This document shows, one piece after another, positions 1 through 13,700 of a stretch of 64,000 nucleotides of DNA. Made by a program: the position numbers and the translations under genes. The stretch comes from Prinia subflava. Its lineage: Eukaryota; Chordata; Aves; Passeriformes; Cisticolidae. The notes below the pieces were generated by a model, which had not been told where the DNA came from, did no database searches, and worked only from the letters and a program-made list of their open reading frames with translations. The stretch covers positions 91,248,140 through 91,312,139 of the forward strand of contig NC_086247.1 in NCBI RefSeq assembly GCF_021018805.1, read 5' to 3'. Every line of letters starts with the position of its first letter. Position 1 is the first letter of the stretch.

Positions 1-3000
1 ATCCCACCCATCTCTGTTCTCGTCTGTACCTCCTATACAGGTGACTAATGAAGCTGGCATCACGATTCCTTAGTGGGATTCTTGGAAGACTTCACATTCT
101 GTGTGAGCACACATACATACACAAATATAAATAATTAGTTATTTTATATTCTTGCATAAGGTGAGCAGCACATGCCCTGTTTAATCCTCCTACCCAGCAA
201 AAGCCTGTCCTATAGACAAAATAATCCTTTGAAGAACAGCAAAAAACCCCCAAACATTTTAACAAGTAAAGCAGTTTCAGCAAGTGCCTGCATAATAAGG
301 TGGTAGCTGATCATAATCAGGAATACCATGAGAAACAGACGCATACTGTAATAATAAGTTGTTCTCACACGCTTTATGGAAACCTACCACATGCAAAGAC
401 AGAAAAGTCAGACACTGAAATCAGAACAACAAATACTTCAGTGCAAGTAAAACAAAACAGACATTACAGTAGCAGAGTGAGTTCCATGACACAAAAAAAA
501 CAAAGACACCTGGATGTTTCACCATAACAGGGTTCCATTGAAGTTCAGTCACTACAGCAAGGAAACTAACCAGGTTATGAAACCAACCCAAGCTCATTAA
601 AGTAAGTGAAAGGCATTATATTCTGACATTTACAAGACGGAAGACAAAGTGACAGCTGTCCAGGAACATCATTAGTTGCTAACTTACCTTCACTCCCAAA
701 TTCTGAGTATTTTTACTGCCCACGGCATTATTATTCTGATGCCAACAATTTGCTGATGTGAAGTTCAAGTGTTTCTAACCTTTACACAGAAGCCTTGATG
801 TCATGTAAAAACAAGTTCTATTGACAGCCCAAAAAAAGACTGATACCTGCCCTACATGCAACTGCACATCACTTCACAAACAGCAACTGCCTTAAGAGAG
901 CAGTCACCACCTACCAGCAGAAAGATTAATTTATTGCTCTGCTAGAAAACTCACTAAAAAACTAAAATCTGAATACTCTCCCACATAAAATAAGTTGGGG
1001 TTTCAAAAACCCATTTCAGTTAATTTGTTTAGTTTCACTGAAAAGGCAAAAACTAATTAAAATTGTCAGTCTTCTCTGAGATTCAGGAGCTTTAACGCAA
1101 TCCTGCTGAGACTCCATCTAGAACCCACCAAGTTAAATGATCTATTTTCACCAAGTCTTTGATCATACTAATTCAAAGCTTATCCAAGACTCTAGTTACT
1201 GTAATGAAAACTTGCTGCACCAATTACAAGAATAATATAACCACAAGTGTAACAAGCTTGTTCTTACTAACATCCAGTTATAGCCTCATGATAGAGAGGC
1301 AAAGGAATGAAAGTCTACCTAATGTTCCCTAGGTACATTACCAAGTAGTCCTGTCCTTTTCAAACCAAATCTTTGATCCTCCTTTTCAGTAAAACTGAAC
1401 GTGCAACAATCTAAAGGAGTAGATTTTTACCACCTAATCGGGTTTAACTAATCAAGACAAGGAAATGAGGGAGGTGAAAAAGAATCTGATCTCAGAATCC
1501 AAGATCTATTAGCCCTTAAGGGTAGTCTCCAATGAATGATTCTTTGCCTGAATGCAATGAAACTGCTGTCAGAGCAAACATGCTACAGTTCTGGAAAGTA
1601 TGTGGAAATACATTCTAGGAGTGTTAATAAAATTGCAGTGGCGTTTATTAGGCACCTATTATTCTTATCCTGTTGCATTTATTACCAGTGCTCTTGAGGA
1701 GAAAACACCCCAAACATTAACTGGCATTTCAACTCTGTGCACAAACTCCATGGAGACTCTCACACCCAATCCACCACTGGAGGTGGCTACTGACAGCTAT
1801 TAACTACATCCTAAGTTTCCCACAGCAATGGAAAATGTTCCCTTTCAACACTACTACTCCTTTAGCATTCCTTCAGAAATGCTGCTTGTAAAAACCATCA
1901 AAACACCAGTGAAGACATACCCCTTGTCGAAGTAGTGCTCAAAGCTTTTGAAAAATACACTGCTATTTTATCACTATATACAGTACTTAATCCAAGACAG
2001 ATGACTTCCAAGGGTATGTGAAAGAAATTTGAAAAGCAACACAGCATTTCATAAATTAAATTTAACTTTGTTAGTTTGCTGGTTCACAACTCAGGCATTA
2101 CAATTTGCTGAAAGGACATAAACAGCAATTCACAGCTTCACTGACAAGGCAGAAGACAGAAGATCTCTCATCAGTGGAACGACTGTGTAACAGAAAGAAC
2201 TAAAGCATAGGTGTAAATCAAATAACTGGATCTGAACTTTGGTTGTGACATCTTAATTTCCTCAACAAATGGAAAAAAAGAAAAAACCCACTCTTTCTGC
2301 TGCAAAATAAGCATATTTTTCATACTCAATCAGGACAAGGATATTGTTGAGCAGTTACTACATGTGCGCCAGTCCTGACCATATACTCTGATTGAACAAC
2401 AGACAAGGACCCCCAGGTTTCACTGTCACATTCCTTTATCGTAACAGGGAAAGCTATCATTCAATTGTCATCTACTTTATTTTACTAACGAGATTCAAGA
2501 GAGATGCTAATTGGGCTTGACACTTCATCCTTTCACACAGCTTTGCAAACCTATGTTAACATTCTTCAAAGAACTGCAGTATGAAAAGGTTATCTGAGAT
2601 TTAGCAAAACTCACAAAAACTGTTTTTGTTTCATCCTAGTATGTGTTTTTATTGACATGAATATTAAATGAACTTACCAGAACGAAAATACCATTCATTA
2701 ATTTGTAATTAAAACGAAAATCTAAGTTTGACGACAAGACATTTTAGCATAGCAAATTCACCAAAACCATTTTGCAAAAAAAAGTCTACCTCAGTTGGCT
2801 GCAACACCAGCTGTTTTGGTCATTTTGAGATAACCTTATTTGCATTAACAACTGCTACCATTTACCAGAAAGTGAATCTAATGCAGAGAAAGATGATGAT
2901 GGTGATTCATGGGATAAATGAGGTTTATTGTGTGGAACAATATACCAAGAATGTAAACTCAAATCAACTCTACATGAATAAGATCTCCTGAGCTGTTGCA

Positions 3001-4045
3001 AGACCAATACCTGAAAGTACGGAGGAGACTTTACTCTTATATAGCAGTCATGCAAGTGACACTTCTAGAAATCTTTCCACAGAGTTCCATGAAGCTTAAG
3101 AAACAACCCAGTGTGTGCCATGAAATGAACCACACAATTAATCCAAAGGCTAGAAAAATTCTTCACTGTGTGTGCTCCAAATTTATCAGTTAACAAATCA
3201 GGCAGGTAACCACCTTTATAGAGATAACATCAAGCACTAAGCTACTGAATCTATCACGGAAAGGTACAACCTGAATGCATTTCTACAATCTGAGAATAGA
3301 TCATTCCCAGCAGAGATGGGTGGCAACTCTGATATGCGCAGAGTTGTTGTTTTTTTTTTTTCATCTGAGGACCTTTGACAGAGGTTAGATGCATTTCTAG
3401 TAGACACCAGAAAGGTAAAAGAGAACATCCTACACAACAAGGGATATGAGAAAAAAATTATTTAACAGGCTCCCCTTCTTCAGTGAGGTGTGAATTTGTG
3501 ACAATTTGTATAAATATTATGTAACTGTGAGCCACAAGCATTTCCTTTTTTTCAGCAAAGCTTGCAGGCCAGGCCCCTCTAGCAGGCATTATGGGATGTA
3601 TGTAAACTGTACTTGGAGGAAATGACAACCACCTCCTTCCAGACGCCTTACAAAAAATCAAATTACAGGAGTGACAAACACACCACACTTCTAACGAACC
3701 ACTACAATAAGAACTGTGGGAAAAAAAGACCAAGACCCCTAGGTCTTCCTGGACTGAAAAATGAAGTATGCACTGCTTTTGTACAACAAAATAGGAAATA
3801 CCTAGACTTGTAGGAGCACTACAAGTCTAACATCTTTGCAGGGCTAAAAAGACAAGGATCATCTTATGACTGAAATACATTAACAGATAACAAATTAAAA
3901 GACCCAAATGATATTTCAGTCCAGTACTACCCAAATTCTTTTGCTATATCTAGTTAAATTCTAAATGGCTGAATTCATGTTCCTAAAGAAGCTTGGCTTG
4001 ATATGATGGAGAATAATAAATCACAAAAAAAAAAGTTAAGTATTA

Positions 4046-4412
4046 GGAACTGGAGTATTTCTGTGAGGAGAGGCTGAGGAAGCTGGCATTGTTCAGCCTG
4101 GAGAAGAGAAGGCTCCAGGGGAATCTCATCAAGGTATATAAATACCTGAGGGAGGGGACAAAGAGGAGGGAGCCAGGCTCTTTTCAGTGGTGACAGGACC
4201 AGAGGCAATGGGCACACACTGAAACAAAAGAGGTTCCATTTTTCATTGTGAGTGTGACCAAGCGCAGGCACAGGCTGCCCACAGAGGTCATAGACTCCTC
4301 TCCTTAGAATACTCAAAAGCTGTCTGGAAACAGTTCTGCTCAGCTTGGCCTGGATGACCCAGCTTGAGCAGGGGGATTGAACCAGATGGTCTCCAATCCC
4401 AACACTCTTGTG
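4046..4412 (+). mobile_element. CR1 LINE fragment (3' end)
   Basis: The plus strand reads as the 3' portion of an avian CR1 retrotransposon. A degenerate frame resembles the C-terminal end of the CR1 ORF2 protein (residues like LFSLEKRR, then GGDKE and ARLFSVV). This is followed by the usual terminal untranslated stretch near 4360-4412, where the text resembles the conserved 'gagcaggggg ttgga ... agatggtctcc' segment. The copy is truncated at its 5' end, as most CR1 copies are, and is riddled with stops. It lies inside KIF13A intron 2 in the orientation opposite to the gene. Boundaries are approximate. The family call rests on memory of CR1 consensus sequences. Confidence 0.85.
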
Positions 4413-7400
4413 AAAAAAGCTAAAATCACTTTAAAGATGTGGCACATAGCAGTAGCATGGACATTACATATATAAATATATAAAATATGAATATATAAAT
4501 GCGTGAAATATGATCTGCAAGGCTTCAAATTCAGGAACTTCTAATCATTACTATAATCCCAGACTTGTGTCAATTTTCAAGAAATCAATAAAAAACCACC
4601 TCTAAAAATCCTTATATCATGTGTTCCCACACCAACCCATATATCGCAGTCACACAGAAAAAAAAAATCAATGTAATATAAAATTTGTGGCAGCTCAGTA
4701 ACCTTCAGTGGGGTTTCAGACCTGGCCTTTATGATCAAATCTTTTCCACATCTCAAAAAAACCCAGGCAGTCTTCTGCGAAGAATATTATTCACTGTGCT
4801 CATCAACTGGAGTTACCAGGCAAGGCTGGTCATCCAGGTTTCATCTCTTGATTTTCAGTGACCAGGCTGGGACAGCATTACTGTTAACATCACAGCAGCA
4901 AATTCTCTAGTTCTAAGCAGATGGTCACAGTCATTACTAAGGAAGTGACGGTACAGCTGCAGTGGAAATAAAACGCCTAAAGACAAACTCCGAAAAAATA
5001 CTCAGTAAGACTGAGAAGGGATAAGGTACAAATTAGAATAAATCTTAAAAGATTTGCATGTGCAAGTCAGCAATGTAAATGGGTAAAACAGACAAAGCTG
5101 ATTTACTGCTGACTTTACAGAGAGCTCTACTACAGAGGGAAGGCAGTTATAGCTTTGAAGTGCCTCAGTGGAGAATGAGTCCACAGCTAAATGCTGGCAT
5201 TTGTAGTGCTTACCTCAAAAACAGAAGAGTAGCATAATTTATTTGTTTTGTTACAATAGACTTTATTTTTACAATACCCAAAAGAGTTGGCCTCTGTCCC
5301 ATAAAAATTTCAGTTCATTTGAAAACCAACAGCAAGACTACAGTGTAGGTCAAGAATAAAACTCCTGTTTAAGTATTACAAGCAGTTTTCATTATAAGAA
5401 ATGGTGATTTCAAAGACTAAATGTGAACTCACAGGATCACAAGCACAGCAAGAATGCAGTTTACAAGACAGTAGAAGAGAAACAGAAATCATCTCTGATC
5501 TCACAGACACTGATGTCTTTTAGAAAGAGGTCACAATATAATGGTACATAAGTCATTAATGTGATCAGACAATTAAGAACAAAAATGGATTTTCAGTATT
5601 TCCTGAAAAGACAGAAAAAAAATTATTTATGTCTATTCTTACAGCTAAAGAGTGAGTTTACATCTGGCAATACACATTTATCTAGCTGAATAAAGCAATA
5701 AAACAGAGAGCAAGAATCTCCATGTCATATAGCCTATAACTGTCACAGGCAACAATGCCATAAAGGCTTTTGAGACTGAGTAGCCCTTCTATGAGGCAGA
5801 ACAGCATTGACTTTGGATTATTTTGACTCATTCTCCTGCTGTCCAGAAAATTTTCCCAAATTTTGATACTGAAGAAAATTAATCTCTTTTATTTTGTTCT
5901 TGTACCATCACTGTCCTGTAATTTAACCCTTCAATCAAACCTGGCTTTCTACATGTGCTCTCACGTTGCACTTCCCTCGCAGCTCTAAACACACTTCTAC
6001 ATAGGGAAGTTTTGTAGTTCTCGTCCTCTTTAAACCAGTTTGAATTTATACTTCTTAAGCATAGTGAACCTGAAATGCAGAGAATACAAAAGTCCAAGAT
6101 ATTACCAAGTCCAATATTACCAAGAGTCCCTTAGAATGGCACTGTTCCGATGTTGTATTCATACTGAGCTGCTTATGAAGGAACATTTGCATTCAAAAAA
6201 ATGGAAAATATGGAAAGAAAAAAATCTTTCTGCACAGAAAGCATAACTCTTTCCAGACTTTGCTATATTCCTTCAGTACTCTTGAAGAACTGCTGCCTAA
6301 CTCTCCTGTGAATTGCAAAGGGAAGGATCATAACACATTTCAGTTTGCATTAGAGACCAGAAAGGAGGTGAGAACCATAGAAATGTCTTTATTTTTGAAA
6401 CCTAAAGAACTACTTTAGCTAGCAAATTCTTTCTGAGAATATCTCAGAGAAAGGAAAACTTTGAAAGCAGAGATTGTATCTTTAATTAGGCTGCAGGTGA
6501 AATAGTTTTATCTCTGCAGGAGATGGAAGAGGAGGAAAAACAGGTAAGGTTTCAAGTGTGTATGCTGTTTCAGGTCTGAGGCAGAATGAGTAAGCTTCAG
6601 ACTAAGACACTGGCAGCGGTTGCTCTAAGAACACCTCACTGCAATTGCCCAAGAGGAAAAGCCAGTTTAAGAAGTTTCTGCTCTTCTCCAGCTTGTTGTT
6701 CCTAGCTCCATGCCACAGCCTCTCACACTCGGCTATACTTCTGCCAGAAAAAATGCAAGGCAATGGGAGGGCTGGGAAGAACATTAATTTGGTTTGACAT
6801 TCTTTATTTGAAAAATTATCTTAGTTTTACAGAACCAGAAACCAGCTGTACCAATGCAGAGAACATACACAGCAAGCATCAATGTGCAATGAACCCAGGG
6901 AGAGGGAGTGAAGCTGTACTGACTGCTAGACCACTGCCATTTCACAGAAGGGACAGATTCTGCCTCTGACAGCCATCAGGTCCTTTAATCAAGCCACTTA
7001 ATGAGCACAGCAGAAAACCCAGCAGCAGCCTAGAGCAGCTGCAAAACACAGGTGTTCTCACCAGCCATGGACAGCGAGAAACTACAGATGGAACTGACTG
7101 CTATGTTTAATAGCCTCCAATGACTCAGTTTTTATACACTAATTTACCTAACCATTTTTAATCAGACTTCTAAAAGTTGACATCCTGTGGCAAAGTCCAC
7201 TGTTTCCATACAGACATATCTTTGTACTTGCTCTGAATCCACCTTCTGATAATTTAAGTCCAAAAGTTCTTGTAAGGCAACGGGCAGTAAATCCATCCTC
7301 CTGTTGTTCGTGGATGTACATCTCTCTTGCCATATCCCTTTTCCCTCCCCAGCTGTCTTCTTCTACACTAAACACTTCCTGCTTTATTATTGCTTCTTCA

Positions 7401-10400
7401 TGTAGAAGTGGCCTGTAAGCTCACCACCCTTACTGCCATTCTCTCTCTCTTCCCAGTTCCAGCAGACCTTTTTGAGACAACAGGGTCAGAATAAAACACA
7501 AGAGTGAAGAGCACTTTGCAGCTGTACAGAGCCATGAAACTGCCTCCCTCACTCCCTGCTCTTTCCCAACATGCTTTCCCAGTAGGTCATGACAGTCTCT
7601 TGCCGTTTTTCACCCACTTGCTGAGCACTGAGCTGAGGTTTCCCTCGAATGAACACAACTCCAAAATGATTCGCCTGGGAACAGGGAGCCCAGAAACCAT
7701 GGCTGGGTACATAAGGTCAGAAGAGCTTTGTATTACACAGTGAGTTTCATGTACCTTTTTATCATTCAGTCACAACCCTCCTGAAGGTCCTCCCACAGCT
7801 TTCTGTGGCTGCCACACTCCAACAGCAGCCACAGCAACACCATCTTACCAACATATTCCATCACACCCATATTCACCCCTCCTGCTCTTCATTTGTAAAA
7901 GAAGAAATACCAGGCGAAGCAGAGACCTCTTCAGGACTCCACACAAGATGTTCAGAGAAACATCTGAGAAACGGGAGAAAGGAAGGATTTTGGCTGGATG
8001 TGTGTCTCATGCCTACTGAGTCTGTTCTTTTTATTAAGTGGGAGAAGCTAAAAGTCAGAAGTCCGTGGGTTGTGGCTGGCTTCTTTTCCTCCAAAACACT
8101 CGAAGCACGAATATCAGTGCCTTGATAGCTTAAAATAACTCACTGGAACTGTAAAATTATTTTGAGCATTGAATCTTCCAGAAATCTTTATAAAAACTAA
8201 GGCTAAGGAAACTTGCAGAAAGAGCACATCCCTTCCAAACGGAACAAAATCATCTGCAAAACCTACACCCAATACCATTCATATAGGAATTGCTGAAAAG
8301 AAATGTAGAAAATAAGTCTGAGTCTTAAAAATGCTATCAATATTTTTGCTAGACACTAGTTTTTCTAAACTAAATTAAGTGTTGATAAGTTAACTACACA
8401 ACCTCTTGGTCTGAAATGATCTGAAATGATGAGGCCATTACTAGAACACCATTCACTGTTGTTTCAGAAGAAAAGGATGCAGATTAGAAGAATGCAGCAA
8501 TTAGGAAAAAAAGTGATACAAAAGTCCAAAATCAAAATGACAGTACTGAGTTTTGCCATATCCTTCAAAAGCAAAATATCCCTCTACCTTTTGACCTATA
8601 GACACAATCAAATCTAAAGCTTGGGACATGAAGCAATACTCAGTACTCTTATTTTCTTTAAATATATTGCAAACGAATTAAGTGGCATCATACAATTCAA
8701 AAGCTTAATCCAAGAAATTGTATTCCAGGGGAAAAAACAAACAAACAAACACACACCAACAAAGAAAAAAAAAGGAAGCAAGGCTAGAGACAGCATATCT
8801 AAGGGACTACAATTATTTGCTTTATTTGCAGTTTTCTTCTCAACGGGTTGCAATGGAAAATTATACAAACATCTTAGCTTTTCTACCCCCCACTTTCCAA
8901 ATACTGAGGATCAAGGTAAGAGAAACACACAAAAGCTTCCTTCAAATACAGCTTTCCATATCCCTCAGTATTGTATAAACTGAGTGGCTACATTCTGGGA
9001 TTGCAATTTTGTTTTTATTTAATGTACATTGTGCTACCTCTGAAAAAAATTTGCTCGCCCTACTGAACAAAATGTACCTTCTCCTCTGTGCAACACCTGT
9101 AGGTAACTAGGTAACAAAAAAGCAGAAATGCAATTTCATATTTAATGTGTCTTTCCTAATCTAAACAACCTCTTCGTAGGCAGTGGAACCTACCCCTAAC
9201 AAACAGAACCAAACCTCAAAGGCTCAATACAACAATTCCTTTACTTATGCATCCATTGCACAAAAATTACTGTCAATCTCAGACAAAAATAAGTTAACTG
9301 CACAACATAATGATATATAAAAGTGATAACCTTTCAACAGAAAGCTTGCTTTTCCAAATGGCACTTTTTTAGACTAATCCACATAAGGTACTTAGGGTAA
9401 TTCCTTCAGTTACACTGACAACCCTAACTCTCGACTCTTGGGCAGTAAAATAGATACAATTTCTGTACAGTGCTGCAAAAGCAAGCATTTTCTAAATCCT
9501 GTCTCACTAACTCAAAAAAAAAAATCCTCAGGAAAATAACATTGTTTATTCTAAATCAAATGAAACCCCAGATTGTCAAGAAAAGACAATATTATCACAG
9601 TCTATCCAGGAGGGAAGGAAAGAGGGAGTGAAGGCAGCAACTGGATGAGAAAGATTCCTTTTTCCTTCCACAAGAAAATGACCATCAGTGGTCATCAGGT
9701 GAAAGACAGAAATATTCCTTTAGGCAGCTGACCAAAACAAAATTTAAACAAAAAAAAATTGGTGTTTTTTCCATTATGCCTTGACATATTTTAATACTGC
9801 ATGTAAGTGGTATTCTTTTCCTGCCAGTTTGATTATTTTCTGCTCCTCCTTTTCTACTCGCCCCAAATGAAATTGTTTGGGTGAGTTTTTTGTGGGGTTT
9901 TTGTTGTTGTTACTGTTTTTGTTTGGGGTTTTTTGTTTTTCTTTTTAAAACACTGTGCTAATGAACTCAAGTGACCCTAATAAAACCAAAGAACACTGAA
10001 ACAAAAAATCTGAAATATAGCCAACATTAATTTTGGCCAGTATTCTTAAGAGAATCTCACTAACTGAGCTCAAAATCATTTATGGCTTGAACATTTCGGA
10101 TTAAACTCACTGTACCAGAGCAAACTCACAAACTGCAACACTGCAGTTTCAGTTTTCTGTCTATTCTTTGACCATTTTTCCATGGATACTTTTCAGATCT
10201 TGTTTTAACTGCCATGTGTTTTAATATTTGTTGTAGCAACATGATAATGAAATGTATACAAGTCACTACAATCACATAACTCTTCCAAAAATACAAAGAC
10301 AGGATTTATTCCAGTTGCACAGGAGTCACATCCTCAACCTCCAAGCCAAGCTTTATGTTTCTCACTAGGTATACAGCTTAGAAATAGAACTGTATAATGG

Positions 10401-10722
10401 AAATACTGAGAATCTCTTTGCCATAGCATCACTGGCAAGAAAAATACCCAAGATTACAAACAATATCATCATGTGAGCATTCCAGGCCAGCCTATAAATA
10501 GAATTCAGAAAGAACTGGCCTCTCACAAATACGGTGCCTCAGTTCAACATGTATCTGCTAAAAATACCAAATATGTTCAGTAATGTAAGTCTGTCTGAAT
10601 TTTGTGAATTAAATACCTATTTACACATCCTATCTCTTTTATTTAGCTCATGGTAATTCATGATGGACAACTCTGATGGACTTCTGACTGAACAAGTGTA
10701 TACTTTGTATATGAGTGTTATC

Positions 10723-10773
10723 AGTATTTGATTTATCCAGGAAAATGCATATATTTCTGGATAAATCAATACT
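10723..10773. repeat. Imperfect inverted repeat (hairpin) in KIF13A intron 2
   Basis: The left arm at 10724-10740 (17 nt) and the right arm at 10757-10772 (16 nt) are reverse complements apart from one extra T on the left. Bases 10723 and 10773 extend the pairing by one. The loop is 16 nt and AT-rich. Nothing shows whether it is transcribed or a remnant of a small inverted-repeat transposon. Confidence 0.8.
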
Positions 10774-13700
10774 TTCCTTGATAGTACAGGAATACCATAA
10801 CTAAGAGGCTGTCTTGATCAACATCAAGATTAAAATTCATGATTCGGTATTTAATTTAAGATTCCAGCCACAAAAGCAAAAAGACATGATATTATGCAGA
10901 GATTCTTAGTGATCAGATGCTCATCTGCAGCTACGCAGACAGATGATAAAAATATACATTCAGAAAAAAAAAATTTGGTACAAAAACCCATACTATTTCA
11001 ATGCTGTTAATTATTTTTCCAGACAGAACAAGAGAACAACAGATTCATATTAATGGTTACACCACGTACTTATACAATACAGGGAGTGGACACATTCCTC
11101 AGGTAGCAGATCAGTAGTACACAGCATTTCAGAAACAATCAGAACTTCCTGAGAGATAATGGAAAAGATAATTCATGTATTACTCAGGATAGGCTTATTC
11201 ATTTCACTTTGCCAAAAAAGGAAGGTGTTGGACACTTAGGGAAGAAAATGACAATTTACTTGAAAGTACTAATGACTTAAAAGTTTATCAATGGCTGTAA
11301 ATGTCAATTTTAGCTGTTCATATGGATATAGCCGAAGAAAAAAGTACTAGTCTGGCATCTCTGCAGCACATCTCATAACTCGCTTATTTTCTATACTTCA
11401 TCAGCTTCCGTAACACTATCTCATACATCAACCACTTCATTCACTGTAACAAACCAGTGACAATAAAGCTGAATGAAGAAGAACAAAAAAAAAAAATATG
11501 GATTTAAACACACCCCAAGCTATCTTCACTTGTTGTGGCAGTTATCAAGCTGTCCCAGCCAAGCACTTGAAACTTCCACAGACCTGTGATTTCAGCTTGG
11601 CACAGGAGCAGGCGTAGCAAGGAGTGCTCTGACTGCCAGCCCCCTTCCCTGTAAGGCCCAGAGCAAGGCAATCCCAGAGAGATTCGCAGCAAAGCGCTGG
11701 CACCTGAGCTACTACAGACTCCAGGGAGTGTCCCAGACCCAGCGCTGAGGAGCAGAGTTAACCAGCGGGACATCCCGACCAGCCCTGCACACACACCACG
11801 GCGCCCAGCAGTGTGGGAGCTCCTGCAGAGTCCCCTCCTGTTCTCACCCTCTCACCGCCAAGCAACAATCACTGATCTGCCTCCTGACCATTCTATGCAA
11901 GCTGCACACACAGAAGAGTTTACTGTTTAGAAAACTAGACATGACCTTCAGCAAACAGCTTCTGGAGAATTAAGGGGAAAAAAAGACAGGGGACAGCTCT
12001 AGGAAACCATAACACTGTTTTTTCCTTCTTCAGTCACTAGGAATTTTCATTTATTTACCATATAGCATTGAAAACTTAAATTTCCTAGACAAGCAATTAA
12101 GAGTAAACTGAGAAAAAGAACTCCAACATAACCACAAAATACATGGAAATCTCTTTAGATCAGTAACAATGCTGAGACAGCGCCAAAAATTTTGCAGCAT
12201 CCTGGCACATTTTTATAATGTTCTGGTCAGCTGTAGTTACAGACCTGCTTCAGAAACCCAAATATTTATATAGATACTAGAAATAAATAGAAAATACTCC
12301 CAGATAGAACAGGAAACTACAACACTCTCAGTGTTAAAGACAACTCATTAAGTCTTTGTGATGGACAAAGAAGTGCAAACACTAAATGGTTCTTTTTTTG
12401 ATAGAACCACACACAGCTTTTAATACAGTATAAACCAGTTATCCTTGGAACTTCATCAGTTTATTACTGATTCTATTTAAAGAAAATAAATAACAGGAAG
12501 TTCAAAGTATAAATTTTATTCCTGATTAGCAGGACATATCTGTGCTGTTACCAAAAAGTGCTCTGAAATACAGAGAATGTATGTGAGACAGTTTCAGTTT
12601 CCAAGTTGCATGTTGAAGCAGGAATGTGCTCTTTTGTTCTATTTTTTTCCCCTCATTTAATCATAATGAAGTCACTTGCGACATTACGACGGTTTCCAAA
12701 GCAACAGTCCAGTCAGATGTGATGAACAGAAGATAAGGGTGTGTGGGGAGAGCTCTGTTACCCACCGGTGATCTTGGTGGGAAACCCAGCAGTCTGCAAA
12801 ATTCATTCTAAATTCATGTTCTAAAAGAATACCTTCATATAACAGGAGCAATATTAAAGAAATGCAAGGCCAGAGAATGAGTGTTTTTCCAAAATACTTC
12901 AAAAGAATGTATAAATCAGCTGGTCTGTTCCACACGGGAAATACTATGTAAAAACCAAGCAGAAAAAAGCTACTGTAACATAGCATTTACAGGTGCAATA
13001 GTGCCAATAATAATCCAATGGCTGGCTACACTCACCACCCTTCTGTATTTGCCTACAAGATTTCCCAAGAACTTAAAGAAATAGTGTTTTATGAATCCAG
13101 AGCAGAAATTGCAAGGTGTAAGCCTTATCCACCTTAGATCAAGTCAGGTGTATACACCAACCAGAAACTCAGAAATATGAGAAACAGCAGATTGAGCCTT
13201 GAAAAGCAGGAACTTCAGAGTGAGAAATGCAGCCTGGATCCATCCAGAGATACACGTAGTCTTATTTCTACAGACAGATCACCTTTAGGGGTTTCACGAG
13301 GTGTCTGCAATCTTTCAAAACAGAGTGCTTGAAATGCCACGGATTACCCGCTCATGTGTCTGTGTCCTGGGGCATGTTACGTGTGTATACTGCATATTAA
13401 TGCTCAACCCACAGCACAAACAGCACCAAAACTGCACACTCAGCATCATTATCTGAACACGTGAGCCACGGGAGATGAGCTCTTCTTTCTTACACTACAT
13501 TAATACTTCACAGATAATTACTATTTTTCCTAAAGATTCTCCTCAGAAAAGGTGGTAAAAATGTGTTGTAATATTCTCCATCAAAGCACCAGCAAAGCTC
13601 CAGCAAAGTGCCTTCCTCCTGAAGGAACAGCCTCAAAAGAGCATTTGAAGGAACAATTACCAGCAAAAGCAATTGTTTCCTTATTGATATTTTCTAACTA

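Noticed and set aside
4340..4528. Short minus-strand frame over the end of the first CR1 copy
   Set aside because: It is an antisense frame of repeat sequence and adjoining AT-rich DNA, not a gene.
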